A stretch of DNA of 64,000 bases from Sphingopyxis sp. OPL5 (GCF_003797775.2 NZ_CP060725.1:2598001-2662000), one strand, 5' to 3'; shown: positions 42,351-51,345, numbered from the stretch's first letter. A program made the numbers and translations. The notes: generated from the sequence alone by a model not told the origin.

Positions 42351-43127
42351 ATGGGCAGCAATGGCAGGGTTGCGGGCAAGGTTGCGATCGTCACCGGCGC
42401 GGCGTCGGGCATCGGGGCGGCGATCGCCGAACGGCTGGGCGAAGAGGGCGCGCGCGTCGTCGTCGCCGACATCGATGTCGAGGCGGGCGAAGCGCTGGCG
42501 GCGAAGCTGGGCGAAGGCGGGGTGCAAGCGGTCTTCGAACGGCTCGACGTGACCAGCGAGGCCGATTGGCAGCGCGTCGTCCACGACACGCTCGGCGGCT
42601 TTGGCGGGCTCGACATCCTGGTCAATTGCGCCGGGGTCGCGGTTGGTGGCCAGGAGCTGTTGCAGCATGATTTTGCGAACTGGCGGCGCATCCTCGCGAT
42701 CAACCTCGACGGGGTATTTCTCGGGCTGCGCTATGGCGGCGCGGCGATCGTCGCCAACGGCGGCGGCGCCATCGTCAACATCAGCTCGGTCGCCAGCAAG
42801 GCGGCGGTGATGCGCGGTGCAGCCTATTGCGCGTCCAAGGCGGGGGTTGCGCAGCTCACCAAGGTCGCGGCGCTCGAATGGGCACCGCTCGGCGTTCGCG
42901 TCAATTCGGTCCACCCGGGCTATGTCGAAACGCCCCTCGTCGCCGAACTGATCCGGCAGGCGCCCGACGCCGATGCGATGCGCGCCGCTGCGATTGCACG
43001 GCATCCGATCGGGCGGCTGGGCCTGCCGCGGGAAATCGCGAATGCGGTGCTTTTCCTTGCGAGCGACGAGGCTGGGTTCGCGACCGGCGCCGAGCTGCTG
43101 GTCGACGGTGGCTACGTCTTGCCCTGA
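42351..43127 (+). CDS. SDR-family oxidoreductase (FabG/3-alpha-HSD-like)
   Basis: A 258-residue classical SDR: VTGAASGIGAAIAERL, VNCAGVAVG, Ser in NISSVASK, YCASKAG, and the C-terminal GAELLVDGGYV typical of FabG-like enzymes. RBS GGAGAGAG. It resembles hydroxysteroid- and cyclohexanol-dehydrogenase-type SDRs. Monocistronic or cotranscribed with the CoA-ligase gene 148 bp downstream. Confidence 0.92.
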   Translation: MGSNGRVAGKVAIVTGAASGIGAAIAERLGEEGARVVVADIDVEAGEALAAKLGEGGVQAVFERLDVTSEADWQRVVHDTLGGFGGLDILVNCAGVAVGGQELLQHDFANWRRILAINLDGVFLGLRYGGAAIVANGGGAIVNISSVASKAAVMRGAAYCASKAGVAQLTKVAALEWAPLGVRVNSVHPGYVETPLVAELIRQAPDADAMRAAAIARHPIGRLGLPREIANAVLFLASDEAGFATGAELLVDGGYVLP

Positions 43128-43275
43128 GCCAAAGGCGCGCCGCAATAATTTTATAACATATAATACTATTCACTTTGGCCCGGCGCGATGATAGCGACCG
43201 GCCATGTGATTCCCGGTTCAACGAAACCGGGCGGCGGTCGGCCGTGGCGGCGGACCGCGAAGGAGAGGAGAGACT

Positions 43276-44820
43276 ATGGCGCTCGCGTCGCATCGGATGG
43301 TCGCAATCGCTGGAGACGGTCTGGCACTCGCCGACGACCGGATTTCGCTGAGCTGGACCGAGCTCGACGCGATGCTGAACCGGGTGGTGAACGGCCTGCT
43401 TGCGCACCCGCTGGGACCCGAGCGCCGCGTCGCGGTCTTCGCGGCCAATTCGAGCGAAGCGGTGGTCGCCTATCTGGCCTGCCTGCACGCCGGCGTTTCG
43501 GCGGTGCCGGTCAACCCGAACCTCAAGGCCGACGAACTGGCCTATGTCCTCCGCGAATCGGCGGCCGAAATCCTGTTCGTCGGTCCCGAGACGGTGGACC
43601 TCGGCGGTGAGGTGGCGTGCGCTGTCGGCGGCGTCGAACTGATCGGCTGGCGGTGCGATGCGAAGGCCGGGGCGACCGCGTGGGAGGCGTGGCTCGCGGC
43701 CCAGTCCGACGCGCCGGCGCCCGACGACATGCCGCCGCGCCGTTATCTGCAGTTCACCTCGGGGACGACGGGCTTCCCCAAGGCGATCGATGCGGTCGAC
43801 ACGACGCTGCCGCAGGCCGACACGGTCGCGGGCTTCTTCGCGATGCTGCGCGAGTGGACCGCCGAACGCCCCGAAGGGACGCACCTGTGCCTCGGTCCAC
43901 TCTACTTCAACGCCTCGTTAACCTCGGTCCGCATCCTCGGCGCCGGCCACCCGCTCGTCGTGATGACCAAATTCGACGCCGAGCGGGCGCTCGAACTCAT
44001 CGAGCGATATCGCATCGTCACGACGCTGATGGTGCCGACGCATTTCAAGCGCCTGCTTTCGCTGCCCGATTCGGTGCGCGCGCGCTTCGATGTCGGCTCG
44101 CTCAAGGTGGTGACGCACACCGGCGCGGCGTGCCCGCCCGAGGTCAAGCGCGCGATGATCGACTGGTTCGGCCCCGTCCTCGTCGAGGCCTATGGCGGCA
44201 CCGAAAGCGGGACGACCAACCTTATCTATTCGGACGAGTGGCTGGCGCATCCGGGATCGGTCGGCAAGACGATCGCACCCTTCGAGCTCGAGATCTACAG
44301 CGAGGAGGGCGAGCGGCTCGGTCCCAATGTGCCGGGTCAGATCTTCTTTCGCGACACGCGCGGGCGCGGGATCGTCTATCGCGGCGATCCCGAAAAGACC
44401 CGTGCGGCGCACCGCGAACCCGGGGTCTTCACGCTCGGCGACGTCGGCTATTATGACGAGGAGGGTTTCCTCTACATCACCGACCGCGTGTCGGACATGA
44501 TCGTCAGCGGCGGGGTGAACATCTATCCCGCCGAGATCGAGCATCTGCTGGTCGCGCATCCCGATATCGTCGACGCGGTCGTCATCGGGGTGCCCAACGC
44601 CGACCTCGGCGAAGAGGCGAAGGCGCTGGTCATTCCGCGCGACCCGGTGACGCCCCCCCAAGCCGAGGCGCTGCTTGCGTGGCTGCGCGGCCAGCTCGCC
44701 GCCTATAAATGTCCGCGGACGATCGATTTCGTGAACGACGTCGGGCGCAATCCGGCGGGCAAGGTCAACAAGCGCCAGCTTCGCGCGCCCTATTGGCCGT
44801 CGGACAGGACGATCGGATGA
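43276..44820 (+). CDS. Acyl-CoA ligase (AMP-forming)
   Basis: The 514-residue ANL-family enzyme has the P-loop FTSGTTGFPKAI, YGGTESGTTN, hinge ITDRVSDMIVSGGVNIYP and the adenylation lysine in NPAGKVNKRQL. RBS AGGAGAGGAG precedes ATG 43276. It activates a carboxylic-acid intermediate to its CoA ester, the entry point for the thiolase-like, hydratase and reductase enzymes of this locus. Chain-length or ring preference is not readable from sequence. Confidence 0.93.
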   Translation: MALASHRMVAIAGDGLALADDRISLSWTELDAMLNRVVNGLLAHPLGPERRVAVFAANSSEAVVAYLACLHAGVSAVPVNPNLKADELAYVLRESAAEILFVGPETVDLGGEVACAVGGVELIGWRCDAKAGATAWEAWLAAQSDAPAPDDMPPRRYLQFTSGTTGFPKAIDAVDTTLPQADTVAGFFAMLREWTAERPEGTHLCLGPLYFNASLTSVRILGAGHPLVVMTKFDAERALELIERYRIVTTLMVPTHFKRLLSLPDSVRARFDVGSLKVVTHTGAACPPEVKRAMIDWFGPVLVEAYGGTESGTTNLIYSDEWLAHPGSVGKTIAPFELEIYSEEGERLGPNVPGQIFFRDTRGRGIVYRGDPEKTRAAHREPGVFTLGDVGYYDEEGFLYITDRVSDMIVSGGVNIYPAEIEHLLVAHPDIVDAVVIGVPNADLGEEAKALVIPRDPVTPPQAEALLAWLRGQLAAYKCPRTIDFVNDVGRNPAGKVNKRQLRAPYWPSDRTIG

Positions 44821-44859
44821 CGGTCGCGATCAAGCGCCGGATGGTCTCTTGCCTTCGCC

Positions 44860-44879
44860 ATTTCTATAACGCATGATAG
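44860..44879 (+). promoter_or_regulatory. Shared operator-like element, copy 6
   Basis: ATTTCTATAACGCATGATAG, 71 bp upstream of the E1 alpha gene. Orientation relative to its gene is opposite to copies 1, 3 and 7, which argues for an operator rather than a promoter box. Confidence 0.55.
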
Positions 44880-44949
44880 ATTGTCAAAAAGATGATTCCG
44901 GGTATCGCCGCCGTGCGCGGGGACCCGAAAGACGAGGGAGGGTGAACGG

Positions 44950-45945
44950 ATGGCCCAGCAACTGGACCAGGCCAATGATATCGACGGCGCGACTCTGATC
45001 GAGATTTTCCGCCGGTCGATGCGGGTCTACAAGACCGACGAACGGTTTCGGCAGATGCTGATGAGCGGCAAGCTGCGGCTCGTCTATTATCCGGTGCGCG
45101 GCCAGGAAGTGCTCTCGGCGTCGATGATGAGCGCGCTCAACATCGACGATTATCTGGTGACGACGTACCGCGGCGTGCACGATCAGGTCGCCAAGGGCAT
45201 TCCGCTCAAGGATTTGTGGGCCGAATTCACCGGCAAGGTGACCGGTACCTGCAAGGGCAAGGGCGGCCCGATGCACATCACCGATCCCGCCACGGGTGTG
45301 ATGGTCACGACGGGCATCGTCGGCGCCGGCCTGCCGATCGCGAACGGACTGGCACTCGCTTCGCAGGAATCGGGCGATGGCCGCGTGACGGTGGTCTGCT
45401 TCGGCGATGGTGCGACCAACATCGGCGCGTTCCACGAGGCGCTGAACCTCGCCTCGCTGTGGAAGCTGCCGGTGATCTTCCTGTGCCAGAACAATCGTTA
45501 CGGCGAACATACCGCTTTTGCCGCCAGCACGTCGGCGAAACAGATCATCGACCGCGCGCCGGGCTACAGCATGGAGGCGGTGAAGGTCGACGGGAACAAC
45601 CCCATTGAAATGTATAACGCCGCCAAGGCCGCAGTCGACCGCGCCCGCGCCGGCGAGGGGCCGACGCTGATCGAGGCGATGACCTATCGCATGCTCGGGC
45701 ACACCTTCGGCGCCGATTTTTCCTATGTTCCGAAGGAGCTGCAGGATGAAGCGAAGGCCAATGACCCGATCCCGGCGTTTCGCACGCTGCTGCTCGATCG
45801 CGGGGTGAGCGAGGAAGAGATCGCGGCGATCGAGGCGGCGATCGATGCCGAGCTCGACGCGGCGGTCGAACATGCGCTGTCCAGCGAATATCCGGGCCTC
45901 GAGGAATTGAGGATCGACGTGCTGAAAGAGGAGATCCGCGCGTGA
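44950..45945 (+). CDS. 2-oxoacid dehydrogenase E1 component, alpha subunit
   Basis: A 331-residue thiamine-diphosphate subunit with the TPP motif GDGATNIGAFHEALNLASLWKLPVIFLCQNN (GDG to NN span near 150-180) and the phosphorylation-loop-like GHTFGADFSYV. It decarboxylates a 2-oxo acid with E1 beta. RBS GAGGGAGGG before ATG 44950. First gene of a five-gene unit: E1 alpha, E1 beta, hydratase, lipoyl protein, kinase-like. Closest in style to acetoin/branched-chain-type E1. Confidence 0.93.
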   Translation: MAQQLDQANDIDGATLIEIFRRSMRVYKTDERFRQMLMSGKLRLVYYPVRGQEVLSASMMSALNIDDYLVTTYRGVHDQVAKGIPLKDLWAEFTGKVTGTCKGKGGPMHITDPATGVMVTTGIVGAGLPIANGLALASQESGDGRVTVVCFGDGATNIGAFHEALNLASLWKLPVIFLCQNNRYGEHTAFAASTSAKQIIDRAPGYSMEAVKVDGNNPIEMYNAAKAAVDRARAGEGPTLIEAMTYRMLGHTFGADFSYVPKELQDEAKANDPIPAFRTLLLDRGVSEEEIAAIEAAIDAELDAAVEHALSSEYPGLEELRIDVLKEEIRA

Positions 45946-46931
45946 GCAACACCGACAAGATCAGCTTCGCGCAGGCGATCAACCAGGCACTCGACGAGGC
46001 GATGGCGGCCGATCCCAAGGTCATGATCCTCGGTGAGGACATTGCCGACGCACAGGGCGGCGGCGTCTTCAAGGCGACCAAGGGGCTGTCGACCAAATAT
46101 GGCACCGGACGCGTCCGCACGACGCCGATCGCCGAACAGGCGATCATGGGCGCGGCGGTCGGCGCCGCGATCGCCGGCTATCGTCCCGTCGCCGAGATCA
46201 TGTTCATGAACTTCCTGACCGTGTGCATGGACCAGCTCGTCAACCATGCGGCGAAGCTCCGCTTCATGTCGGGCGGCAAGACCTGGGTTCCGCTGACGGT
46301 GCGCTGCACCACCGGCGCCGGGGTCGGGTTTGGCGGCCAGCACAGCGACATGCTCGAAGCCTGGTTCGCGCATGTTCCGGGCATGAAAGTGGTGTCGGCG
46401 TCCAATCCCGCCGAGGCCAAGGGGCTGTTGCTGTCGGCGATCGAAGACGATGACCCGACCTTGTTCATCGAGGACATCATGATGTACTCGCAGCAGGGCG
46501 AGGCGCCCGCGCCCGGTTTCAAGGTTCCGCTCGGCAAGGCGCGCGTCCGCCGCGAAGGCTCCGACGTCTCGGTCATCACCTATGGCCGCCCGGTGCGGCT
46601 GATGGACGAAATGGCCGAGAGGCTGGCGAGCGAAGGCATCAACGTCGAGGTCATCGACCTGCGCACGATCGCGCCGTTCGACGAGGAAACCGTGCTCAAC
46701 TCGGTCGCCAAGACCGGGCGCGCGGTGATCGTCCACGAAGCGATCAAGTCCTTCGGGACCGGGGCCGAAATCTCCTCGCGCATCCACGAAGAGCTGTTCA
46801 GCGACCTGAAGGCGCCGGTGCAGCGGATCGGGTCGAAATATTCCCCGGTGCCGTTCAGCCCGCCGCTCGAGCAGGCGTTCCTCTACAGCGAGGACGAGGT
46901 CACCACCGCGATCAAGCGGATCATGGGGTAA
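45942..46931 (+). CDS. 2-oxoacid dehydrogenase E1 component, beta subunit
   Basis: A 329-residue transketolase-like pyrimidine-binding subunit: VMILGEDIADAQGGGVFKATKGL near the start, TTPIAEQAIMGAAVGAAIAG, GFGGQHSDMLEAWFAH, and a C-terminal domain ending SPPLEQAFLYSEDEV. GTG start overlaps the E1 alpha stop (GTGA). Forms the alpha2beta2 E1 that acylates the lipoyl protein encoded two genes downstream. The 2-oxo-acid substrate is unknown; the setting suggests a branched or ring-derived side chain. Confidence 0.93.
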   Translation: MSNTDKISFAQAINQALDEAMAADPKVMILGEDIADAQGGGVFKATKGLSTKYGTGRVRTTPIAEQAIMGAAVGAAIAGYRPVAEIMFMNFLTVCMDQLVNHAAKLRFMSGGKTWVPLTVRCTTGAGVGFGGQHSDMLEAWFAHVPGMKVVSASNPAEAKGLLLSAIEDDDPTLFIEDIMMYSQQGEAPAPGFKVPLGKARVRREGSDVSVITYGRPVRLMDEMAERLASEGINVEVIDLRTIAPFDEETVLNSVAKTGRAVIVHEAIKSFGTGAEISSRIHEELFSDLKAPVQRIGSKYSPVPFSPPLEQAFLYSEDEVTTAIKRIMG

Positions 46932-47014
46932 GCGCGCGGCCCGGTGGACCTGCTTCCCCGGCCTTTGGCGGGGAGCGGGCTGCCGGGTGGCGCATCCGCT
47001 TCAAAGGAAAATAG

Positions 47015-47938
47015 GTGCCGATCCACTACCCCGACATATTGAGCGAAGCGAGCGAACGGCGCTCCTTCTCCTACACGACGAAGGACGCGATCCTCTACGC
47101 GCTGAGCATCGGAATGGGCGAGGACGCGGGCGGATTGCCCTTCGTGTACGAACCGGGGCTGCAACTCGTGCCCACGGCGGTGACGGTGCTCGGCGGCAGC
47201 ATCATGCCGCCGCTGGCCGCCGGGCCGGGGCTGCGGAAGAGCAGCTTCGATTTTCCGAAGGTCGTCCACGGCGAGCAGGAGATTCTTATCTATCGCCCGC
47301 TGCGGCCCGCCGACACGCTGTTCACCAGCACGCGCACGATCAGCGTCGAAGACAAGGGCGAAGGGCGTGGCGCGGTCGTCGTGACCGAGACACGCTGGAC
47401 CGATGAGGGCGGCGTCGATGTCGCGGCGCTGGTCAACACGATCTTCGCGCGCGGCGACGGGGGGTTCGGCGGACCACGCGCCGAACGTGTGCAGCAGGCC
47501 GACGAGCCGGCGCGCGCGCCCGACATCAGCGTGTCGATGCCGACGCGGCGCGACCAGGCGCTGCTCTATCGGCTGAACGGCGACGGCAACCCGCTCCACG
47601 CCGACCCGGCAGTCGCGATGCGCGTCGGGTTCCCGGGGCCGATCATGCACGGGCTCTGCACCTTCGGCATGACCTGCCGCGCGATTTTGCAGCATGTCGT
47701 GGGCGGCGATAGCAGCCGCATCTTCAGCCACGGCGCGCGTTTCACGGCGCCACTGTTTCCCGGCGAAACGCTGCGCGTCGACCTGTGGGTCGATGACGAT
47801 ATCGTCGATTTCAGGGCGGTGGCGGTCGAGCGCGACGTCGCGGTCATCCGCAACGGCTGCACCGCGCTGCGGCCGGCCGCAGCGCGTTCCGAACCGGTGG
47901 CAGCCCCTGTCGGGGCGGCCGCACCGGGCCTTTCATGA
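47015..47938 (+). CDS. Tandem hotdog (MaoC) enoyl-CoA hydratase 2-like protein
   Basis: GTG start at 47015 behind AAAGGAAA, 307 residues. Residues about 1-150 are a degenerate hotdog (ALSIGMGEDA, FVYEPGLQLVPT), and about 165-290 the active hotdog with RLNGDGNPLHADPAVAMRVGFPGPIMHGLC, the hydratase-2 Asp/His motif. This architecture is that of peroxisomal MFE-2 hydratase and bacterial steroid/fatty-acid side-chain hydratases, which hydrate trans-2-enoyl-CoA to the (R)-3-hydroxy form. Placed between E1 beta and the lipoyl gene. Confidence 0.9.
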   Translation: MPIHYPDILSEASERRSFSYTTKDAILYALSIGMGEDAGGLPFVYEPGLQLVPTAVTVLGGSIMPPLAAGPGLRKSSFDFPKVVHGEQEILIYRPLRPADTLFTSTRTISVEDKGEGRGAVVVTETRWTDEGGVDVAALVNTIFARGDGGFGGPRAERVQQADEPARAPDISVSMPTRRDQALLYRLNGDGNPLHADPAVAMRVGFPGPIMHGLCTFGMTCRAILQHVVGGDSSRIFSHGARFTAPLFPGETLRVDLWVDDDIVDFRAVAVERDVAVIRNGCTALRPAAARSEPVAAPVGAAAPGLS

Positions 47939-47958
47939 CATCATCATTGGGAGCGACT

Positions 47959-48192
47959 ATGAAAACCGAAATCTGCATTCCCGGCCTCGGCGCCGGCATG
48001 TCCGAAGGCACGCTGGTCGAATGGCATGTCGACGATAGCGCCGACATCGTCGAGGGCGCGATCCTCTATACGCTCGAAAGCGAGAAGACCGCGCAGGACG
48101 TCGAAGCCCCCGTGTCGGGCAAGGTCCGGCGCATCGGCGTCGTCGGCGAGGTCTATCCCGTCGGCGAGGTTGTCGCCATCATCGAACATTGA
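47959..48192 (+). CDS. Free-standing lipoyl-domain protein
   Basis: A 77-residue protein consisting of a single biotinyl/lipoyl beta-barrel: ICIPGLGAGMSEGTLVEWHV at the N-terminus and the modified lysine in YTLESEKTAQDVEAP (ESEK, K44). ATG 47959 has GGGAG upstream. It carries no E2 catalytic or subunit-binding domain. Lying in the E1 operon, it is probably the swinging arm for E1 alpha/beta and the lone E2 core at 40305-41075. Confidence 0.9.
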   Translation: MKTEICIPGLGAGMSEGTLVEWHVDDSADIVEGAILYTLESEKTAQDVEAPVSGKVRRIGVVGEVYPVGEVVAIIEH

Positions 48193-48243
48193 TCCGGGCT
48201 GCGCCGGATATCCGGACCCGCGGGTCCGAATGGAGGAAATATC

Positions 48244-49554
48244 GTGCTTCCTGAAGTGGTCACAGGCGAGGAAACCGGCACCGCGTTTCCGACAACGATC
48301 GAATCCTTTCGCAAGGTTGGCGCCGACTTTCTGACGCGCGCCTTTCATGCGGTGGGCACGCTGCCGGCAGACGACCGGGTGACCGCGATCACGCGCGCCG
48401 ACGAATTCATCGGCGGCGGCATGGGGCGCAAATTGCTGCTCGATGTCGAATATGCGCGCGGCGACGGGCTCGCGCGGCAGCTGTTCGTCAAATTTCCGCT
48501 CGACGAGGGGCATCCGCAGCGCGAGATATTCACCTGGCCCATGCAGGCCGAGGTGCGCTTTTATCTGCTGTCGATCCAGACCCCGCTGCCGGTGCCGATC
48601 CCGACCGCCTTCTTTGCCGATTTCAACAGCGAGGCGCTGTGCGGCATCCTGATCACCGAGCGGATTGGCTATGGCGAGGGCGCTATCGAACCCGCGCTCG
48701 AGAAATGCCAGGATTTCCGGCTCGACGACCAGTTCGACCGCTATCTCGTCGTCAGCCGTGCGAATGCGGCGCTCGCGGGCGAGCATCGCGCGGGCAAGCT
48801 GGGATCGACGATCGCCGAGAAGTTCCGCTTCCCGGGGCCGCGGCAGATCGGCGGCGAACGCTTCCCGCACGATCAGGCCAATGTCGACCTGCGTATCGAA
48901 CGGCTGCGCGCCTATGCGGAAAAGGCGCCGCACCTGCTGCCCAAGAATTTCGCGACCGATGAATTTCTCGATCGCTTCACGCGCGAGACGCGCCTCGTGA
49001 TCGAACATCAGGACAAGATCTATGGCTATCTGAACGCCGCGTCCGATTTCATCGCGCTGTGCCACTGGAACATCAACATCGACAATGCCTGGTTCTGGCG
49101 CGACGAACAGGACCGCCTCGGCGTCGGCTTCCTCGACTGGGGCAGCGCAGGGCAGATGAACATCGCGCGGGCCTTCTGGGGCATGGCCTGCGCCGCCGAA
49201 CTCGACCTGATGGACGCGCACCGCGAGGCGCTGATGGCGGCGTTCGTCGACCAGTATCGCGCCGCCGGTGGACCGCAGATCAGTCTCGACGAATTCCGCT
49301 TCATGTACCGCCTCGCGATCAGCGTCGATGCTTTCCACTGGATGATCGACGCGCCCACGATCGTCGCGACGCACCTCCCCGATTATCCCACGGTGCGCGA
49401 CCGCTTCGACCCGCGGCTGCAGAATGTCTTCCTCGCGCGCGCGCAGCAGCATATCCTGACCGTCATGCTCAACGAATTTTCGTCCGCGAATGTCGAGGAT
49501 GCGATCGGCGAGCTGCTGACGCGTGTCGGCGAAAGCGAACGCGCGCCGGCCTGA
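48244..49554 (+). CDS. APH/CHK-like kinase-fold protein with substituted catalytic Asp
   Basis: GTG start at 48244 behind GGAGGAAA; 436 residues. The fold is that of aminoglycoside-phosphotransferase/ecdysteroid-kinase-like proteins: strand-3 Lys probably K83 (LFVKFP), Brenner loop ALCHWNINIDNAWFW and metal loop GFLDWGS (D298). In the Brenner loop HxDxxxxN the catalytic Asp is Asn276 (H274-W-N276...N281). Either this is a pseudokinase or another acid serves as base. Homologues of this group recur in sphingomonad steroid/terpenoid clusters; a phosphotransfer role on a hydroxylated intermediate is conjecture. Confidence 0.78.
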   Translation: MLPEVVTGEETGTAFPTTIESFRKVGADFLTRAFHAVGTLPADDRVTAITRADEFIGGGMGRKLLLDVEYARGDGLARQLFVKFPLDEGHPQREIFTWPMQAEVRFYLLSIQTPLPVPIPTAFFADFNSEALCGILITERIGYGEGAIEPALEKCQDFRLDDQFDRYLVVSRANAALAGEHRAGKLGSTIAEKFRFPGPRQIGGERFPHDQANVDLRIERLRAYAEKAPHLLPKNFATDEFLDRFTRETRLVIEHQDKIYGYLNAASDFIALCHWNINIDNAWFWRDEQDRLGVGFLDWGSAGQMNIARAFWGMACAAELDLMDAHREALMAAFVDQYRAAGGPQISLDEFRFMYRLAISVDAFHWMIDAPTIVATHLPDYPTVRDRFDPRLQNVFLARAQQHILTVMLNEFSSANVEDAIGELLTRVGESERAPA

Positions 49555-49592
49555 GCGCGCGACTTTCCGGCCGCGCGCTCAGGCCGTCCGCG

Positions 49593-50987
49593 TCACGCCC
49601 CTGCGGCTTCGCCCTCGGCGATGTAGCGGTCGATCATCAGGTGGAGCGCGCGAATCTTCTGCTCGGCATAGCGACCAAGATAGACGCGCCCGGTCTCCGA
49701 CGCCTCGAGTCCTGCCTGGACCTGCGGCAGGTTGAGCATGTCCTGCTCGAAGACCGCGGCAAGCCCGGGCCCCAGAATGTCGTTCGCTAGCGTCATCGAT
49801 TCATCGAGCCCGATTTCGAAGGCGGGGGCGGGGCGCGGACGCTCGCCGCTCGCCGGAACGGGCTTCAGGATCATGATGTCCATGATCGCCTCGTTCGGCG
49901 ACAGCCCGTTGGGCCGCCAGCGATAGACGATGTTCGAGACATGGCCGGCCCAGAAGGCCATGTTCGGAAAGACGTCGTAGAGGATTGAATCGAGCATCTC
50001 GCCGTCGGTCGCGTCGCTATAGTCCTTGCCCGTTTCGGCGGCGAGATTCTCGCGCGCCATCGCCGCGAGTGCCGAGCGCGCCGTCGCGCCTTCGGGCAAT
50101 TGCGCGCCGCCGTCGACCGCAATGCGCGTACGTGCGCCGGTCAGATGGCTGAAAATCTCCTGCTCGCTCAGCGGCGCGATAAAGGGGCTGGCGATCCCTG
50201 TGGCCGAGAATTGCCGCGACACATAATCGTTCGGACAGTCGAACTGGCTGTTGGCGTCTCCGATCCCGGGCAGGATCTGCGGATGGGTGGTGATGCTGTG
50301 GAAGGATTCGGCGAAGGCCTCCGACAGCGCCTTCCAGTTGCAGCGGCACTTTTTCTGAACCCAGATCGCGCGATAGCGGTTGGCGAAGTCGAAGCGTTCG
50401 AAGTCGGTCGCCAGCGGCGCGATGACGTCGAGCAGCGGCTTGGCGCCGGGATCGAAATTGACGAAGACGAAGCCGCCCCAGGTGTCGACGCGCGCTTCGG
50501 GAAGGCTGAATTCGGCGGGCTCGATGTGCGGGAAATCCCACGGGATCGGATTGCTCTTGTACGCGCCGTCGATCGCCCAGGTGAAGGCGTGGTAGGGGCA
50601 TTTGATCTCGCTGCGGCATCCCTTGCCCGACACCAGCTTGCGCCCGCGGTGCAGGCAGACATTGTGCAGTGCCTTGATCGACCCGTCGTCCTGGCGGATC
50701 ACGATCAGCGACTTGCCGACGACTTCATAGACGTGGAAATCGCCAGGCTTGGGGATGTCTTCTTCGCGGCACGCGAACTGCCAGGTTTTCAGCCAGACGT
50801 GGCGAACCTCCTTGGCGGCGAAGGCGGGGCTGCAATAGCGTTCGGTCGCAACGGTCATCGCGCCGTCGCCAAGCTGGCGGCCTTCGCGCATATAGGCGGG
50901 GATCGGGCGGTCCTCGCGTGCGAGCACGTCTTCATAGGAGTCGGCCGGATGCCGGTCGCCTCGGAAGTTCATCGCCTGATCGGTCAT
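49593..50987 (-). CDS. Complete Rieske-type aromatic ring-hydroxylating oxygenase, alpha subunit
   Basis: A 464-residue protein with all ligands: Rieske C111, H113 (NVCLHRG) and C130, H133 (KCPYHAF); mononuclear iron H230 and H235 (NWKALSEAFAESFHSITTHP), bridging acid E227 and a late Asp in FEQDMLN. Serves as an internal reference for the two incomplete Rieske genes. ATG 50987 is preferred over 50990 because GGGAG lies 6 nt upstream of it. Belongs to the alpha3-type oxygenases that act without a beta subunit (no beta gene nearby). Operator-like copy 7 is 92 bp upstream. Confidence 0.92.
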   Translation of the reverse strand: MTDQAMNFRGDRHPADSYEDVLAREDRPIPAYMREGRQLGDGAMTVATERYCSPAFAAKEVRHVWLKTWQFACREEDIPKPGDFHVYEVVGKSLIVIRQDDGSIKALHNVCLHRGRKLVSGKGCRSEIKCPYHAFTWAIDGAYKSNPIPWDFPHIEPAEFSLPEARVDTWGGFVFVNFDPGAKPLLDVIAPLATDFERFDFANRYRAIWVQKKCRCNWKALSEAFAESFHSITTHPQILPGIGDANSQFDCPNDYVSRQFSATGIASPFIAPLSEQEIFSHLTGARTRIAVDGGAQLPEGATARSALAAMARENLAAETGKDYSDATDGEMLDSILYDVFPNMAFWAGHVSNIVYRWRPNGLSPNEAIMDIMILKPVPASGERPRPAPAFEIGLDESMTLANDILGPGLAAVFEQDMLNLPQVQAGLEASETGRVYLGRYAEQKIRALHLMIDRYIAEGEAAGA

Positions 50988-51078
50988 CATATGCTCCCGG
51001 ATTGCTGCGCCGATCGACGGGGTCGCCAGCGTCTGTTCGCTGCCAAAGCTAGGTCGGGCGCGCAAGGTGAGTCAATTG

Positions 51079-51098
51079 ATTTGTATAACGTGCTATCA
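51079..51098 (-). promoter_or_regulatory. Shared operator-like element, copy 7
   Basis: ATTTGTATAACGTGCTATCA upstream of the complete Rieske oxygenase gene; matches the consensus at 16 or more positions. Confidence 0.55.
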
Positions 51099-51345
51099 AA
51101 ATCAAAGAGTTTGGAGAGTGTGCTTCCCAAATCTTCCGGCATCTGCGATTCGTCGTGTTGGTTTTCTGCAAGCACGAACTTCTTTGCCGGCATACCAGCG
51201 CGATTCGGGCGCTTGCCTTGCTGCTGGTATCACCGATCTCCGCTGGTCGTTGGAAGACGTTTTCGCCAACATCGAAGAGTTGGCACCGGCCCCCCGCAAA
51301 GCGTGCGCGGCCACTTGCTGGTACTGTTGAGGATCGATCGGCTAA

